Shown here: positions 16,364 to 16,559 of the stretch, one piece after another | Layout: every line of letters starts with the position of its first letter | Position numbering within the stretch: the first letter of the stretch is position 1 | Assembly: GCA_031259805.1 (NCBI GenBank) | Contig: JAIRKX010000220.1 | Span: forward strand, 1 to 16,559 | Length of the DNA stretch: 16,559 nucleotides | Origin: Prevotellaceae bacterium | Lineage (GTDB): Bacteria > Bacteroidota > Bacteroidia > Bacteroidales > UBA932 | Direction: 5' to 3' | The notes under the pieces: generated by a model | What the model saw: only the letters and a program-made list of their open reading frames with translations | Database searches by the model: none | Told to the model about the DNA's origin: nothing | Translations under genes and position numbers: made by a program

Positions 16364-16559
16364 TTAAAGATTTTCGTTCTTTTCGGCGTCCTGTTTACCG
16401 TTTAGCGCTTTGAGGCAGCGTTTCAGGGCGTCGTCCCATGCCGGCGGGACGACATCGTACACCTTTTGTATTTTATCGCAGCCCAGCACACTGTGCGCCG
16501 GACGGCGGGCTTTTGTCGGATAGTCTTTCGTCGTACACGGTTCAACCCGACAGTTGCAT
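16364..16559 (-). CDS. rfbD: dTDP-4-dehydrorhamnose reductase, C-terminal 64 residues (5' end beyond window)
   Basis: Only the last 64 codons are in the window, reading leftward to a TAA at 16364-16366. The visible piece has KDYPTKARRPAHSVLGCDKI followed by a helix with PPAWDDALKRCLKAL, which matches the C-terminal substrate-binding end of RmlD/RfbD: the conserved A-R-P-x-x-S block after a Y-P-T, then a W-x-x-A-L helix. RmlD is the NAD(P)H-dependent last step in making dTDP-L-rhamnose for surface polysaccharide. A short charged tail KQDAEKNENL ends the protein. The N-terminal Rossmann motif and catalytic YxxxK are outside the window, so the call rests on the C-terminal pattern alone. The phosphohexomutase gene follows after 32 bp. 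Confidence 0.8.
   Translation of the reverse strand, partial: CNCRVEPCTTKDYPTKARRPAHSVLGCDKIQKVYDVVPPAWDDALKRCLKALNGKQDAEKNENL

Overview
The window looks like a chromosomal piece of a Bacteroidales bacterium (Bacteroidetes). The evidence is a SusC/SusD pair with SusE-type surface lipoproteins, a DUF2851 gene, and AT-rich leaders without Shine-Dalgarno sequences. Base composition is near balanced, which would suit a Tannerella- or Parabacteroides-like genome, but that genus guess is weak. Every gene I accept lies on the minus strand, so transcription runs from right to left.

Right half (about 9570-16559, housekeeping). In transcription order it holds the 3' end of rmlD/rfbD (dTDP-4-dehydrorhamnose reductase), a phosphoglucomutase/phosphomannomutase, a YbgC-type hotdog thioesterase overlapping recR by one base (TAATG), a DUF2851 protein, dnaX (DNA polymerase III gamma/tau) and pepE (alpha-aspartyl dipeptidase). 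All are full length with their catalytic or metal-binding motifs intact, apart from rmlD, which runs off the window. Spacers are short (-1 to 103 bp), so these may be one or a few operons.

Middle (8707-9569). This is an 863-bp AT-rich stretch with no secure gene. It holds a 92-codon open frame for a three-helix membrane protein, a run of exactly ten G (C on the coding strand), a terminator-like hairpin and one perfect Bacteroidetes -7 box. Dropping one C from the run would join an ATG-started 33-codon frame, 49 bp downstream of that -7 box, to the membrane frame and give a 150-residue protein. This is a candidate slippage-controlled or recently broken gene.

Left half (1-8706, polysaccharide utilisation locus). 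In transcription order it holds a lipoprotein fusing a SusE-like surface glycan-binding half to a GH30 glycoside hydrolase, then SusC (TonB-dependent transporter), SusD (glycan-binding lipoprotein), and a second SusE-like lipoprotein cut by the window edge. The two SusE-like halves are close paralogues bracketing susCD. The likely working model is that the GH30 fusion binds and cuts a beta-linked glycan at the cell surface, SusD and the second SusE-like protein capture the products, and SusC imports them. Whether the target is beta-1,6-glucan or another beta-glucoside cannot be read from the sequence. No regulator of the locus (SusR, hybrid two-component system, or sigma/anti-sigma pair) lies in the window.
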